The notes: generated by a model from the letters alone, not told the origin. A stretch of 64,000 bases of DNA from Affinundibacterium nitidum (GCF_014284155.1 NZ_JACOFZ010000001.1:1010545-1074544), one strand, 5' to 3'. Shown: positions 1 through 9,905, counted from the first letter of the stretch. Made by a program: numbers and translations.

Positions 1-11
1 CTCAGAAGGCG

Positions 12-40
12 CGATTATACCTTAGGGTCTAAGGACTAGG
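12..40 (-). promoter_or_regulatory. possible promoter for a gene left of the window
   Basis: On the minus strand a TATAAT hexamer (bases 14-19 of the + strand) stands next to a small perfect dyad, CCTTAG-GGT-CTAAGG, at 20-34. No good -35 box is seen 17 bases upstream of it. The octamer CTAGGATT occurs twice nearby. Any target gene would lie outside the window. This is a weak call. Confidence 0.25.
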
Positions 41-73
41 ATTTTGCACCTAGGATTCAATATCAAAAAAACA

Positions 74-3000
74 TTATGGTTGTTGATCGAGCCAAGACTG
101 CGCCTCGTTGATGGTGGTATCGAGTACTTGTTTAATTTGTACAAACAAAGTTTCGATCGCTGCTTTTCCTACATCACTGCTCGCTTCGTCTGCTTTTAAT
201 GCAGATTCAAGCTCACGCGACATACCCACAAAGGCGACTGCACCCAAGGTCCCCAAAGAACCACGCATAGTATGAAACGCGCGGGCAGCATCATCGATTC
301 GTCCTTCCTGCCATGCGGCACGACCTTGTTCGAATTGCAATTGCCCCTTGGTGACCATGTTCTTAATCAGACCAATGAAGGTGGCCCGATAAGCTGGATT
401 TCCTTCGCAGAAAGCCATAAAGCGATTGGGGTCAAAATATTGCGACGACTCGTGTGATTCAGCACTTTCCGCAGCACTGCTTTGTGGCTGAACACTGTCC
501 GCACCCGAAAAATCGACACCTCGTTTGTGCAAATGCGCTTCTAAGGCTCGCTGCAATTGCGCTGCCTCAAGCGGCTTGCTGACGTAGTCGTCCATACCCG
601 CTTGCAAACACATCTCACGATCGCCATGCATCGCTGCCGCTGTCATGGCAATAATACTTGGTTGTTTGATTGTGGCACGACGAATAATTTTTGTTGCATC
701 GAGGCCGTCAAGATTGGGCATATGGAGATCCATCCATACCACGTCAAACCCAAGTTTTGCTGCTTCCGCTGCCATTACAGCATCGACTGCCTCACGCCCA
801 TCTGTCACCATTTTGGCTTGATATCCCAATCGTTCTAGCATCATGCCCGCAACTTTGCGATTGGTCGGATTGTCATCCACAATCAACATTCGCTGTGGAA
901 AACGCTGGCCATAGGTTTGTGCGTTACCAATGCCGCCCGCACTCAAGGCATCTGTTTTAGTGTTTGTCGCCGCTCCGATAAAAATCGTTGACAAGGTATC
1001 GACCAAACTCTGCTCTTTCAATGGCTTGAGCAAATAGTGCGCGAACAATTGATCTTTGTCTTGTTCCCGATTATCGACAAACTTACTGCACAAGACGAAC
1101 GGCAAATTCTTAAATGCATCGAATTGTTTCAAACGTGTCGCCAAGGCAAAGCCGTCAATTTGCGGCATGTGCGAATCGATCATGATGATGTCGAAAGATT
1201 TTCCAGCACTGAGAACATGATCCAACTCAGGCATGCTTTGCGCTGTATCCACTTGAATACCAAGATGCCTTAACCGATTTGAATACACACGCAAGACATG
1301 TTGATTATCGTCGATCAATAATAATCGTTTGTTTTGCAACGCTGCAGTAAATGTTTGGTCCCTTGCGTCAACGGGTGCGTCTTCAAAGGCCTCGGCATTA
1401 AGAGTTACGGTAAAAATCGTTCCTTTACCGATTTCACTAGCGAGTGCAATATCGCCACCCATTAACTGTGCCAATCGCTTACTAATCGCTAAACCCAAGC
1501 CAGTACCACCGTATTTGCGTGTAGTCGCCGCATCGATTTGAGTGAAGGCAGCGAACAAGCTATCGACCCGGTCTTCCGGAATACCGATACCTGTATCTTT
1601 CACTTGTATTTGTACTTGACTGCGACCATCACAATCTGCTCTCGCGACCATGATGGCAACCTCGCCTTTATCAGTGAACTTCACTGCATTGCTGACCAGA
1701 TTCAAGACAATTTGGCGAACGCGGGTAACATCGCCAAGAATCAATGGCGGCACATGTTCATCAATTTCGTATAAGAGTTCCAAGTCTTTTTGGTTGGCGT
1801 TTTGTGCGACCAAAGAAAAACTTTCTTCAATCACTGTCTGAAGCGATAAAGGCTCGCGTTCAAAGCTCATTTTTCCAGACTCAATTTTAGAAAAATCGAG
1901 AATGTCATTAATGATCGTGAGCAAGGCATCGCCGGAGCTGCGGATCGTATCGACATAGTCGCGTTGCTCAGCATTGAGTTCGGTGCCAGTCAATAAATCG
2001 GTCATACCGATCACGCCATTCATTGGCGTCCGAATCTCATGACTCATTGTCGCGAGAAAAGCTGCCTTAGCATTCGCTGCTTGTAAGGCCTCCTCAGTCT
2101 GATGTTCAAGATCTCGGGTGCGCGCCAAGACCCGCTCCTCGAGTTGAGCATTCTGTGCTAACAAGTCATTTCGAGCTTGCTGCAGCACTGTCGCCGTATT
2201 GTCTAGCTCATGACTAATTTGTTTGAATTCAGCAAAATTCGTATTTAAAAAATCACGTTCGAATTGACCATCGCCTAGTTTGACGGTGGCGCGGGCAATT
2301 GCGCTAATACTTGAATTTAAACGACTCGCAAACAAAATCGCGAAAATAGAAGCGACCGCTGCCAGGCCAACTGCCAAGAAAATGGTGCGTTGACTTTTCT
2401 CCCGAATCACAAAATTGAAATCTTCGGCGGGCGCAGCAATTACCAATCGCCATTCGGGAAAATTAAGATCGGAGCGACGATCTAACGACTCTTGGCCCTG
2501 CAATTTACTTGGATTTAAACGTAAAGCGTGGGCTAATATCAGCTGCTGATCTTGGACAAAATCAAAGTTAACGCATCCACTTTTTGCTTGGCAACGTGGA
2601 TCTTGCTGACGCGTTTTACTAGACAGCGCCTGAGCATCTAAAGCAGCTTTCTTTGATAAGGAATTAGCGCTAGTCTGCTGCATCACAAGTGGCAAATTAA
2701 GCATGGCATCTCGAATCAATGCCGATTTTGCTTGCGCGGCATTAACGCGCGGCACATCAACTGAACCGACGATATCTTCCTTGGTTGAAGAGGCAACCAA
2801 AGCACCATTTTTATCCACGATAAACGCTATCGCATTCGGACTGATTTGAAGGTTTTGCAGTGATTCACTCAGCAGCCGGAAAGAAACATCAAGCGCTAAC
2901 ACCCCGGCGATCTCGCGCTTCTCGTTGCGGACAACAATCGAATGCGCGATTTGCAATTGGCTGCGAGAAAACGAAGGATAAACATCCGTCCAAGCACGGC

Positions 3001-3571
3001 GATCGAGACCTCGCCCGTCGGCATCCGCGGCAGCCAATGCTGCGGCAAACCAAGGACGACTATGCGGCACATATTCCGCATTGTCTTTACCATCGTTCTG
3101 ACGACGATCCAAAGGCTTAGCGCTGCGGTAATGGGTGCGCCGTGCTTCATTCGGGTTTTGAACTAAAACCTGAGGTAAAGAATCCTCTTCGTAAATATCG
3201 ATCGCACGATAACCGCCACTAATCGGCGCAAAAGAAATAAATTTGACGAGGCGGGTCCCCCGCAGAGCACCCCAAGCAACTTCCTCGAAACGGTCTAAAG
3301 AAGAAAAATTACGTGGGTCTGGCTCACCGCCGACAGCGTCTCCATAACTAGAGAAGAAGTCCATGAGACGACTGGGCTCTGCCAAATCAGCATCGGCCGC
3401 CTCGCTAGCGCGCAAGCTAGCTTGAATCATCACGCCATGCGCCGCCTCCACCGCTGTCTGCTGCGCCGCGCGATAAGAAAACCATGTGATCAAGAGTGCG
3501 GGCACCAACACCAGCATCCCAACTGCCAATGGCAAAAATAATTTCAGTTGAATATTTTTCACAGGGCTCAC
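74..3571 (-). CDS. hybrid sensor histidine kinase with two receivers and an HPt domain
   Basis: Membrane-bound multistep phosphorelay protein of 1165 residues. It has an N-terminal membrane segment at about 11-33 and a large extracytoplasmic sensor region (about 35-395) of double-Cache type, judged from its size and place. A second membrane segment follows at about 397-417, then a linker and coiled coil. The HisKA phospho-His is H511 (SHEIRTP). The ATPase has an N box at 624-632, DTGIGIP at 659-665 and GGTGLGL at 688-694. Two receivers follow: the first with D754/D755, D799 and K849, the second with D899/D900, D948 and K999. A C-terminal HPt carries H1100 (AFHTMRGS). This is BarA/ArcB-like architecture, H to D to H. 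No cognate response regulator is adjacent, so the final acceptor is unknown. The signal sensed cannot be read from the sequence. Confidence 0.95.
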   Translation of the reverse strand: MSPVKNIQLKLFLPLAVGMLVLVPALLITWFSYRAAQQTAVEAAHGVMIQASLRASEAADADLAEPSRLMDFFSSYGDAVGGEPDPRNFSSLDRFEEVAWGALRGTRLVKFISFAPISGGYRAIDIYEEDSLPQVLVQNPNEARRTHYRSAKPLDRRQNDGKDNAEYVPHSRPWFAAALAAADADGRGLDRRAWTDVYPSFSRSQLQIAHSIVVRNEKREIAGVLALDVSFRLLSESLQNLQISPNAIAFIVDKNGALVASSTKEDIVGSVDVPRVNAAQAKSALIRDAMLNLPLVMQQTSANSLSKKAALDAQALSSKTRQQDPRCQAKSGCVNFDFVQDQQLILAHALRLNPSKLQGQESLDRRSDLNFPEWRLVIAAPAEDFNFVIREKSQRTIFLAVGLAAVASIFAILFASRLNSSISAIARATVKLGDGQFERDFLNTNFAEFKQISHELDNTATVLQQARNDLLAQNAQLEERVLARTRDLEHQTEEALQAANAKAAFLATMSHEIRTPMNGVIGMTDLLTGTELNAEQRDYVDTIRSSGDALLTIINDILDFSKIESGKMSFEREPLSLQTVIEESFSLVAQNANQKDLELLYEIDEHVPPLILGDVTRVRQIVLNLVSNAVKFTDKGEVAIMVARADCDGRSQVQIQVKDTGIGIPEDRVDSLFAAFTQIDAATTRKYGGTGLGLAISKRLAQLMGGDIALASEIGKGTIFTVTLNAEAFEDAPVDARDQTFTAALQNKRLLLIDDNQHVLRVYSNRLRHLGIQVDTAQSMPELDHVLSAGKSFDIIMIDSHMPQIDGFALATRLKQFDAFKNLPFVLCSKFVDNREQDKDQLFAHYLLKPLKEQSLVDTLSTIFIGAATNTKTDALSAGGIGNAQTYGQRFPQRMLIVDDNPTNRKVAGMMLERLGYQAKMVTDGREAVDAVMAAEAAKLGFDVVWMDLHMPNLDGLDATKIIRRATIKQPSIIAMTAAAMHGDREMCLQAGMDDYVSKPLEAAQLQRALEAHLHKRGVDFSGADSVQPQSSAAESAESHESSQYFDPNRFMAFCEGNPAYRATFIGLIKNMVTKGQLQFEQGRAAWQEGRIDDAARAFHTMRGSLGTLGAVAFVGMSRELESALKADEASSDVGKAAIETLFVQIKQVLDTTINEAQSWLDQQP

Positions 3572-3758
3572 ACAGAAGACGAGGCGAAAAACATCTGTTT
3601 CCGCTATGAAATGAGTATCTTTCTCAGCGTCTATGGTGTCAACTTATTTTTTTCTTTTAGGCAATGTTTTGCGTCCTTGATGCGAAAACACCAAAGCCAT
3701 TGGCAAAACAGCTTGGCATTTAACTATTTTTCTTAATTTTTATTTTGGACAAGGTCAA

Positions 3759-3791
3759 CAAAAAAGGGAGAAGTAAAATCCCTCTCCCTTT
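3759..3791 (-). terminator. rho-independent terminator after the M1-family peptidase gene
   Basis: The perfect inverted repeat AAAGGGAG / CTCCCTTT (3763-3770 and 3784-3791) reads on the minus strand as a stem followed by a T-rich run. It begins 28 bases after the stop codon of the peptidase gene. Confidence 0.8.
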
Positions 3792-3818
3792 GAAAATACC
3801 AACCAAAAAACTCTTGAA

Positions 3819-5561
3819 TTACTTGGCACGAGCCTTTCGGCGAGCAGCGGCATCGGCAGCAGCTTGTTCGATACGATCTTCATCCCGCAATACTTTCGAA
3901 CCTGGGTCAATCGTATAAAGCGTATTAGCAGGAACCTTCAATTCGCCTTTGCCATCTTTCATCGGCACCACATGAATGTGATTCCCTACACGCACTTCCA
4001 CCGGCAACGAAAACACGCTTCCATCAGCAATTTGCCAGTGCAACTTCAAGTGACCGGACTCCAACAAAGTTGAAAGCTTTGGTAATTTAGGCTGCATCAA
4101 ATACGCCTTAAAGAACCAATTCCAATCTTTTTTGGTGAGCTGATTGACTATTTGGATGAACTCTTTCGTCGTGCTATAGCGAGGCGAGAAATTACCTGGC
4201 TTTGGATCATCACGACCGTACAGCAAGCGACGTATCGCTTTGAAAAATAAATCATCACCGATTTGCCCACGTAAAGTGTGCAACATCAATGAACCCTTAA
4301 AATACACGTCATTGCCAGCACCATTCGAAACATCATGCTCACTCATCGAATGCCCCGTGACGATAGGGAATTTATTCACGATGCGGCTACGTTGTTCGTG
4401 CAAGCCCACCTGAAAATCACGTTCGCCACGCAGATATTGCAAATACAAAGGCTGCATATACGACGCAAAACCTTCATGCAACCAGAAGTCATCCCAGTTT
4501 TCATTGGTCATTTGATTGCCAAACCACTCGTGCGAAAATTCGTGGTGCAACAACCAATCATAACCATGAGGCGACTTAGTATAGTCATTGCCATAGGCGT
4601 TGATAGTTTGATGCTCCATCCCTAAGTGCGGAGTTTCAACGACACCCATTTTTTCATCGCCAAAAGGATAAGGCCCGAAACGGCTCTCAAAAAAATCGAG
4701 CATAGGAGAAAATTCAGCGAACAATTCTTTCGCCTTTTCTTTATTCGCAGGCAGATGCCACATCTTCAAAGGGATGCGATTGCCGAAGCGGCTTTGGTAT
4801 TCACCTTCCATCAATTCATAAGGGCCGACATTGATCGAGATGCCATACGTACTCGGATTTTTAGTTTTCCAATGATAAGTTCGCCAGCCATCTCTCTCGT
4901 CCATGCCTTGAGCGACTCCATTGCCCGCCACCACTAAAGGTGCAGGCACGGTAATGTGTAGGGTCGCTAGCTGCGGCTTACCCATCGGGTGATCGATACA
5001 TGGCCAAAACAAGTCGCAGCCTTCTCCCTGCACCGCAGAAGCGATCCAAGGTTCACCTGTCGGCGTTTTGCTCCAGACAAAACCTCCATCCCACGGGGCA
5101 CGAATCGCGATCCGAGGTACGCCATGATATTGAATCGCTACTTGGGCTAATTCTCCTGCTTTGAGCGGCGAGGGTAAAGTTAGAAACAAACGCCCTTCTG
5201 GATTACTGATCGCCTCTGCGGCTAACACCACACCGTTGACGCTGACCTTGTCGATTGGCAGATTCCTATCCAGCTCTAATACCACGCGTTTGAGTTCGGA
5301 CTTGGCGCGTAAGTCCAAGATCGCCTTGCCTTCGATACTGCGCGTACTCGGATCTAATTTGAGACTCAAATCGACCTTCTCGAAAATACTTGCCAACTGC
5401 TCCGCCGTGCGGTCGGTGCCCGAACTCATGGTAAAGGTGGTCGGTTGTGATGACATTGGCAAATTGGCGTTGGCGTTGTTCTGCGCCATCGCAATATGAG
5501 TAGGGATCAGCCCACTGGTGCAAACAAGAACACAAGCGGTTGCAAGAGAAGAGAGTTTCAT
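3819..5561 (-). CDS. exported M1-family metallopeptidase
   Basis: Zinc metallopeptidase of 580 residues with a signal peptide (cleavage probably after THIAMA, about 26). The N-terminal half (about 55-250) has the beta-sandwich character of M1 aminopeptidases. The active site is clear: GMEHQT at 314-319 replaces the GAMEN exopeptidase motif, and HEFSH at 340-344 plus E363 (WLHEGFASY) give the zinc ligands H340, H344 and E363 and catalytic E341. It probably trims peptides in the periplasm. It is much shorter than the PepN-like protein at 49488-52157 and lacks the long C-terminal helical domain, so the two are distinct subfamilies. It is transcribed divergently from dacB, with 203 bases between. 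The start is the first Met before a good signal sequence. Confidence 0.9.
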   Translation of the reverse strand: MKLSSLATACVLVCTSGLIPTHIAMAQNNANANLPMSSQPTTFTMSSGTDRTAEQLASIFEKVDLSLKLDPSTRSIEGKAILDLRAKSELKRVVLELDRNLPIDKVSVNGVVLAAEAISNPEGRLFLTLPSPLKAGELAQVAIQYHGVPRIAIRAPWDGGFVWSKTPTGEPWIASAVQGEGCDLFWPCIDHPMGKPQLATLHITVPAPLVVAGNGVAQGMDERDGWRTYHWKTKNPSTYGISINVGPYELMEGEYQSRFGNRIPLKMWHLPANKEKAKELFAEFSPMLDFFESRFGPYPFGDEKMGVVETPHLGMEHQTINAYGNDYTKSPHGYDWLLHHEFSHEWFGNQMTNENWDDFWLHEGFASYMQPLYLQYLRGERDFQVGLHEQRSRIVNKFPIVTGHSMSEHDVSNGAGNDVYFKGSLMLHTLRGQIGDDLFFKAIRRLLYGRDDPKPGNFSPRYSTTKEFIQIVNQLTKKDWNWFFKAYLMQPKLPKLSTLLESGHLKLHWQIADGSVFSLPVEVRVGNHIHVVPMKDGKGELKVPANTLYTIDPGSKVLRDEDRIEQAAADAAARRKARAK

Positions 5562-5764
5562 ATGATCTGCATTTCAATTCAAGAGTAAACGAGGAAAACC
5601 ACGTGTGAGCAATCAAGGCATCGCTAGCTTAATATATCTAGACCTTTTAATCACGAAAAAGTTCGCACTAAAATGAAAACTAGTCTTGTCGTCCAAGATC
5701 ATCAAACACCTCCATCGCTTTAACAGTCATGGCATACTTCGCTTATCTCTAGAAGGAATTTTCC

Positions 5765-7216
5765 ATGCGTTTCAATTCAGCACTTACTTTGCTCGCTTTC
5801 GGCTTTGTATTACACAGCCACAGTTTTGCTCAATCTAAGTTACCGAGTTCGGTCGAAGCACAGCTCAAGAAAGCAGAACTATCTGCAAGTAGTTTAAGTG
5901 TAATTGCAATGCCCGCAAGCCAAGGTGCGGCAATCTTAAATCATCAAGCTGACCGTGCATTCGCACCAGCGTCGACGATGAAATTATTGACGACCTTTAT
6001 CGCGCTCGACAAACTTGGGCCAGCTTACAAATGGAAAACGCAGTTTCTCGTTGAAGATGCAATCCAAGATGGTGTACTGAATGGCAAACTTTATCTACGT
6101 GGTGGCGGTGATCCCAATCTGAGTTTTGAAAAGTTCGGACTTATGCTCAGAGCCTTACGCCAAACAGGCCTGCGCCAACTGAATGGAGACCTAATACTCG
6201 ATCGTCAGTTTTTCCAACCTAATCGACCTGAGATTGGCGCCCCTGCTTTCGATGAAAACCCAGATGCCTATTACAATGTGATTCCTGATGCTTTGCTCAT
6301 TCACAGCAATATCACGGCTTTCATGATTGATAGCAGTAACGATAAGATCAATCTCCGATTGGCCACACCGATGGATGGCATACCCTTACGCAATCAATTG
6401 AAGTTAAATAATCGCCCGTGCAACGAATGGAAAACCGGTTGGCAATCACCGCAAGTCGTTGTCAATGCCGAAGCAGAAGTCGAACTGGTGGCCAACGGTA
6501 GTTTCCCGAAGAATTGCCAAACCATTGCCTACCTCAATATTCTCGACCGTAACGCCTATATCGCGAGCATGTTCAAAGCTTTGTGGACAGAACTAGGTGG
6601 TGAGTGGACAGGTAAGGTGCAAGATGGCGTGACGCCCAGCACCGCTAGCCTTCTACATGAAAGGCAGTCTGAAACCTTAGCTGACACGCTGCGCATCATT
6701 AACAAGTTTTCAGACAATGCGATGGCGAGAATCACCTTCCTCACCTTGGGTGCGGAGTCAGGGTTGTCGAAGCAATTGGGTGACAGCAATCAAGCCGCCA
6801 ATGCCGAGATTAGAAATTGGTTCGCTAAGAATAAACTCAATGACCAGGGCTTAATTATTGAGAACGGCTCTGGCTTATCACGCATTGATAGGATCAGCGC
6901 TACCCAACTGGCATCGATTCTTCGCCTCGCGAATAATAGTTTCTGGCAAGCGGAGTTTGCCTCTAGCCTACCGATTGTAGCGCTTGATGGCAGCATGAGA
7001 AATCGACTCAAAGCGAGTGCGGCCGAAGGCCGTGCGCGCATCAAAACCGGGACACTTAGAAATGTAATGGCAGTTGCAGGCTATGTGAGAGATCCCAACC
7101 AACAAGATTGGATCTTGGTCGCTTTTATCAACACTGAAGATGCTAGCGCCATGCGTGGCAAAGCCGTATTAGATGAGTTAATTAATTGGCTAGCTAGCGG
7201 GCGCGCGTCAAATTAA
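5765..7216 (+). CDS. dacB: D-alanyl-D-alanine carboxypeptidase/endopeptidase (PBP4 type)
   Basis: Class C penicillin-binding protein of peptidase family S13, 483 residues, close to the usual length. It removes the terminal D-Ala from peptidoglycan stem peptides and can cut cross-links in the periplasm. A signal peptide ends at about FAQ (23). The three catalytic motifs are S70-T-M-K73, S316-D-N318 and K427-T-G429. The insert between the first two motifs (about 95-300) is typical of this family. An RBS (AGAAGGAA) lies just upstream of the ATG. It is a single gene, divergent from the M1 peptidase. Confidence 0.93.
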   Translation: MRFNSALTLLAFGFVLHSHSFAQSKLPSSVEAQLKKAELSASSLSVIAMPASQGAAILNHQADRAFAPASTMKLLTTFIALDKLGPAYKWKTQFLVEDAIQDGVLNGKLYLRGGGDPNLSFEKFGLMLRALRQTGLRQLNGDLILDRQFFQPNRPEIGAPAFDENPDAYYNVIPDALLIHSNITAFMIDSSNDKINLRLATPMDGIPLRNQLKLNNRPCNEWKTGWQSPQVVVNAEAEVELVANGSFPKNCQTIAYLNILDRNAYIASMFKALWTELGGEWTGKVQDGVTPSTASLLHERQSETLADTLRIINKFSDNAMARITFLTLGAESGLSKQLGDSNQAANAEIRNWFAKNKLNDQGLIIENGSGLSRIDRISATQLASILRLANNSFWQAEFASSLPIVALDGSMRNRLKASAAEGRARIKTGTLRNVMAVAGYVRDPNQQDWILVAFINTEDASAMRGKAVLDELINWLASGRASN

Positions 7217-7393
7217 TCTGACTTGTCTTAAGTTTAAGATTGGAGTGCCATGAGCAGCAGCGGCTTTCCATTCATCGCATTTTATCGACGTGCAAGCGCA
7301 GGTTTCCGCAATTCGTCGCAAACCTAGGGCATGCGTTATTCAGATTGGTTACAGTCACACCATCAAACACTGATAACCGAAATCTATACACGT

Positions 7394-7495
7394 ATGAAAA
7401 GTTTTCACCGCCCCTCAATTTATCTCGACCTAGCGATGATGAGCATCGTCAGCTCCGCTCTTAGTTTGAGTTTAATTATCTGTTTCTTATTTTAA
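7394..7495 (+). CDS. possible 33-residue membrane peptide
   Basis: Short ORF that begins MKSFHRPSIYLDLAMM and ends in a hydrophobic segment (about 14-33) terminating LIICFLF. Its stop lies 9 bases before the ATG of the next gene, and the AAGGAG ribosome site of that gene overlaps its stop codon. This is the spacing of a translationally coupled pair. No clear RBS of its own is seen, and it is too short for coding statistics. It may instead be leader sequence for the next gene. Confidence 0.4.
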   Translation: MKSFHRPSIYLDLAMMSIVSSALSLSLIICFLF

Positions 7496-7504
7496 GGAGA
7501 AACC

Positions 7505-7702
7505 ATGTTCACCTTCTTGATCTGGATTTTTCTATTTATCGTTTGCTGGCCATTAGCACTACTCGCTTTAGTGCTCTACCCGCTGGTATGGCTTATTTCT
7601 TTACCATTTCGCTTGTTGGGTATCGCCTTCGATGGCGTGTTTGAACTGCTTCGTGCGATCTTCATGCTGCCGGCACGCGTCTTGGGTGGCGGTAAGCGCT
7701 AA
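7505..7702 (+). CDS. small hydrophobic membrane protein of unknown function
   Basis: A protein of 65 residues made almost entirely of hydrophobic segments: one membrane span at about 3-35 and an amphipathic or second span at about 38-58, ending RVLGGGKR. A strong RBS (AAGGAG) precedes the ATG and a hairpin terminator follows 30 bases after the stop, so it is very likely expressed. No family is recognised. It forms a unit with the 33-codon ORF before it and may bind to or modulate a membrane complex, but nothing in the sequence shows which. Confidence 0.7.
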   Translation: MFTFLIWIFLFIVCWPLALLALVLYPLVWLISLPFRLLGIAFDGVFELLRAIFMLPARVLGGGKR

Positions 7703-7732
7703 GCAGTAAGCAGTAAGCAAAAATCGATAAAG

Positions 7733-7763
7733 AAAGCGGACGTGATGTCCGCTTTTGGTTTTT
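7733..7763 (+). terminator. rho-independent terminator
   Basis: AAAGCGGAC at 7733-7741 pairs with GTCCGCTTT at 7747-7755, followed by a T-rich tract. It ends the unit of the 65-residue membrane protein. Confidence 0.85.
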
Positions 7764-7784
7764 ATCCATCAACGCCCATTGAAC

Positions 7785-8648
7785 CTAGTGCGGCTGGTTA
7801 AACAGCTCTTGCAACTCGTCGCACCAATCTTCTGCATCGTGCACGCCAATACCTAGAAACTGACGCACGCGCTCACTGCTCTTAAACCACTCTGAAGAAT
7901 TTTCCTGGCCTTCGTATTTTTGAATCGCATATTCGGCCAACGCTGTCAGTGCGATCAAACCACGCACCGACTCATCGGTCGAAGTATCTTCCAAGCTCGC
8001 ATAGTCGTGATGCAGCAAGATAGCGGTCGAAACTTGTTCCGGTAAGCCCCAGGTACGAGCCATCAAGGACCCGATTGAAGCATGATTAGTGACGTGCTGT
8101 TCTTCCTCAACATCAGTCAAAGCAAATTCAAAAGAGGTATTTGCTTTTTTCCACGTCTCGGCATAGCCCGGAAAACGCTCCATCAAAATCGGTACGCCAA
8201 TATCGCAAAACAAGCCAAAGGTGTGTGCCACGTCTGGTGTACAAACGGGCAAGCGTTTGACCATCGCACTTAAAGCTTGTGCGCGTTTTGAAGAGATGTC
8301 CCAAAATTTTCGGAGAGATTGACCTTGTGTCGCAATTGATTGACGCGCAATAATACCCGTCATCACTAAGCCTGTTTGACGCATGCCCAACAAATCGACC
8401 GCATGGTCTACCGATTGTGCCTTTAAACGTAAACCAAAAAAAGAAGAGTTCGCGAGCTTCATCAATGAAGCGGCCATCGCCACATCATTCGCAATAATGC
8501 GCGCGAGTTTACGCGGGTCTGGATCGTCTTTATTCAATTCCTTCTGCATTTCGACCAAGAGGCTTGGGCGCGGTGGAATTCGAATAGTACTAACCAAACT
8601 GTCGAGCGATTGCTTGTCAGCGACCACTTGCTTGACTTGTGAATTCAT
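7785..8648 (-). CDS. HDOD-domain protein
   Basis: A protein of 287 residues with an HDOD domain, an HD-related output domain found in signalling proteins that usually lacks phosphodiesterase activity. The domain starts at IRIPPRPSLLVEMQKEL and runs to about 230. Recognisable family blocks are LARIIANDVAMAASLMKLANS and, later, TNHASIGSLMARTWGLPEQV with its helical surroundings. I chose the ATG at 8648 (MNSQVKQ). An upstream TTG at 8708 would add 20 residues unlike the family. No partner domain (GGDEF, EAL, REC) is fused and the neighbours give no role. Confidence 0.85.
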   Translation of the reverse strand: MNSQVKQVVADKQSLDSLVSTIRIPPRPSLLVEMQKELNKDDPDPRKLARIIANDVAMAASLMKLANSSFFGLRLKAQSVDHAVDLLGMRQTGLVMTGIIARQSIATQGQSLRKFWDISSKRAQALSAMVKRLPVCTPDVAHTFGLFCDIGVPILMERFPGYAETWKKANTSFEFALTDVEEEQHVTNHASIGSLMARTWGLPEQVSTAILLHHDYASLEDTSTDESVRGLIALTALAEYAIQKYEGQENSSEWFKSSERVRQFLGIGVHDAEDWCDELQELFNQPH

Positions 8649-8876
8649 TGCTTTGTCGTATAGGGAGTATTTTTTTGATTCAAATAAGACTGGAAAACCA
8701 ACGCACAAAATGAAGCGACCTTAGTTTCTGCTTCATCACCATTGCACCAGCACCACCAAATTTGCGCGCCTTGCAGCCAGACAAGACGCTTATTTCATTA
8801 GCCTCTATTAGAACTTATTTCCACAAGGAAATCAATTCCATTACCCTAGACTCACTCATTAAGTATCTAAAATTCT

Positions 8877-8912
8877 ACTTAAATAATCACTTAAATAGCT
8901 ACTTAACTGGAA
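8877..8912. repeat. 12-base imperfect tandem repeat, three units
   Basis: ACTTAAATAATC, ACTTAAATAGCT and ACTTAACTGGAA stand head to tail. The last unit runs into the stop codon and final codons of creA. The rest of 8709-8898 is AT-rich with no gene seen. Confidence 0.6.
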
Positions 8913-9381
8913 TCATCGTCGTACGATCAACTGGCACCGCGGTCACACTATTCTGTGGCGAACCATCAATCAATTTGTCGGAGTACGTCAAATACACCAA
9001 AGTATTACGTTCAACATCGACCATGCGTACGATACGTAATTTCTTAAACAAGATGGAAAGACTTTGGTTGAATACTTCTTCTTGCTGCTTTAAGGGTTTC
9101 TCAAAACTGATTGGTCCGACCTGACGGCAAGAAATCGAGGCCTCGGCTTTGTCTTCGGCCAAACCAAGGCCGCCTTTGATACCGCCGGTCTTAGCACGCG
9201 ACACATAACAGGTTACGCCTTTCACTTTCGGGTCATCATAGGCATCAACCACGATTTTATGATCGGGATCGATCAAAATAAAGGCCGTATCTACACTCCC
9301 TACCTTCTGTGCCATCACCTGCGAACCAAGCATCATAGAGCCCAACAATACCAATGCTTTCATGCATGTATGTAATCGCAT
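8899..9381 (-). CDS. creA: CreA family exported protein
   Basis: A 160-residue periplasmic protein of the CreA family, whose function remains unknown. The signal peptide ends at SQVMAQ (about 25). The mature protein carries the very conserved CreA blocks [40 protein letters not shown] and [16 protein letters not shown]. The start is the ATG at 9381, preceded by AAGGAAG. A longer reading to 9426 would add 15 residues ahead of the signal peptide without an RBS. It stands alone and is not next to creBCD. Confidence 0.9.
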   Translation of the reverse strand: MRLHTCMKALVLLGSMMLGSQVMAQKVGSVDTAFILIDPDHKIVVDAYDDPKVKGVTCYVSRAKTGGIKGGLGLAEDKAEASISCRQVGPISFEKPLKQQEEVFNQSLSILFKKLRIVRMVDVERNTLVYLTYSDKLIDGSPQNSVTAVPVDRTTMIPVK

Positions 9382-9511
9382 ATGTACTTCCTTAAAGTTT
9401 AATTCGTTATCAAATAAAAGCAGCATAGCCTAAAAGATTCGATCAGATTTAACATCGGTCAAATGCAGGCATCTTTCCACGTTACGTGCTGCGGTGTTAG
9501 AATCTCGCCTC

Positions 9512-9895
9512 ATGAAAGCCTTTTCTCCATTCAAACTATCACGTCGCTTGATTATCGCGGTGTTATTCCTTTACGGATTAACGCTCGGTATTGCTACTGC
9601 TGCGCCAGTGATCAATAGTTTAAATGGCGAAGGCATTTCAATGATTTGTACCAGCACTGGCGTTAAGTTCGTCACCGCCTCAGGCAAAATCGTCGATGGT
9701 AAAGCGAGTAGCCATACGCTCGATTGTTCCTTCTGTATGCCCAGCGCAATTACACCAAGCTTGCCACAACTCGACGCTGCACCTCCGGTACATACGCTCT
9801 CTTACGCTACACAAAGTATTCCCTCGGCGCGTTTGGCCGCCATTGTCTCAGCCCCACTTCCACCTCGCGGGCCACCCGCACTCAACGCAATCTGA
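9512..9895 (+). CDS. DUF2946-type exported protein, probable copper accessory
   Basis: A 127-residue protein with an N-terminal hydrophobic segment (about 15-32) and a central CSFC pair near residue 72. It ends PLPPRGPPALNAI; the terminal PRGPP block is characteristic of DUF2946 proteins, which often sit beside copper or TonB-dependent uptake genes. The function is not established. The ATG at 9512 is the natural start; an upstream TTG adds only six residues. The next two genes on the same strand (TonB-dependent receptor, YcnI-like protein) fit a copper-handling cluster. Confidence 0.75.
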   Translation: MKAFSPFKLSRRLIIAVLFLYGLTLGIATAAPVINSLNGEGISMICTSTGVKFVTASGKIVDGKASSHTLDCSFCMPSAITPSLPQLDAAPPVHTLSYATQSIPSARLAAIVSAPLPPRGPPALNAI

Positions 9896-9905
9896 TACTG
9901 AATTC

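Noticed and set aside
2896-3166. Antisense frames inside the hybrid kinase gene
   Set aside because: They are shadows of a strongly coding region with clear domains.
7240-7464. 74-codon frame from a TTG start after dacB
   Set aside because: No RBS and no protein-like composition; it overlaps the better-placed 33-codon frame.
7700-7719. AAGCAGT tandem as a regulatory repeat
   Set aside because: Under three copies and directly at a stop codon; nothing supports a role.
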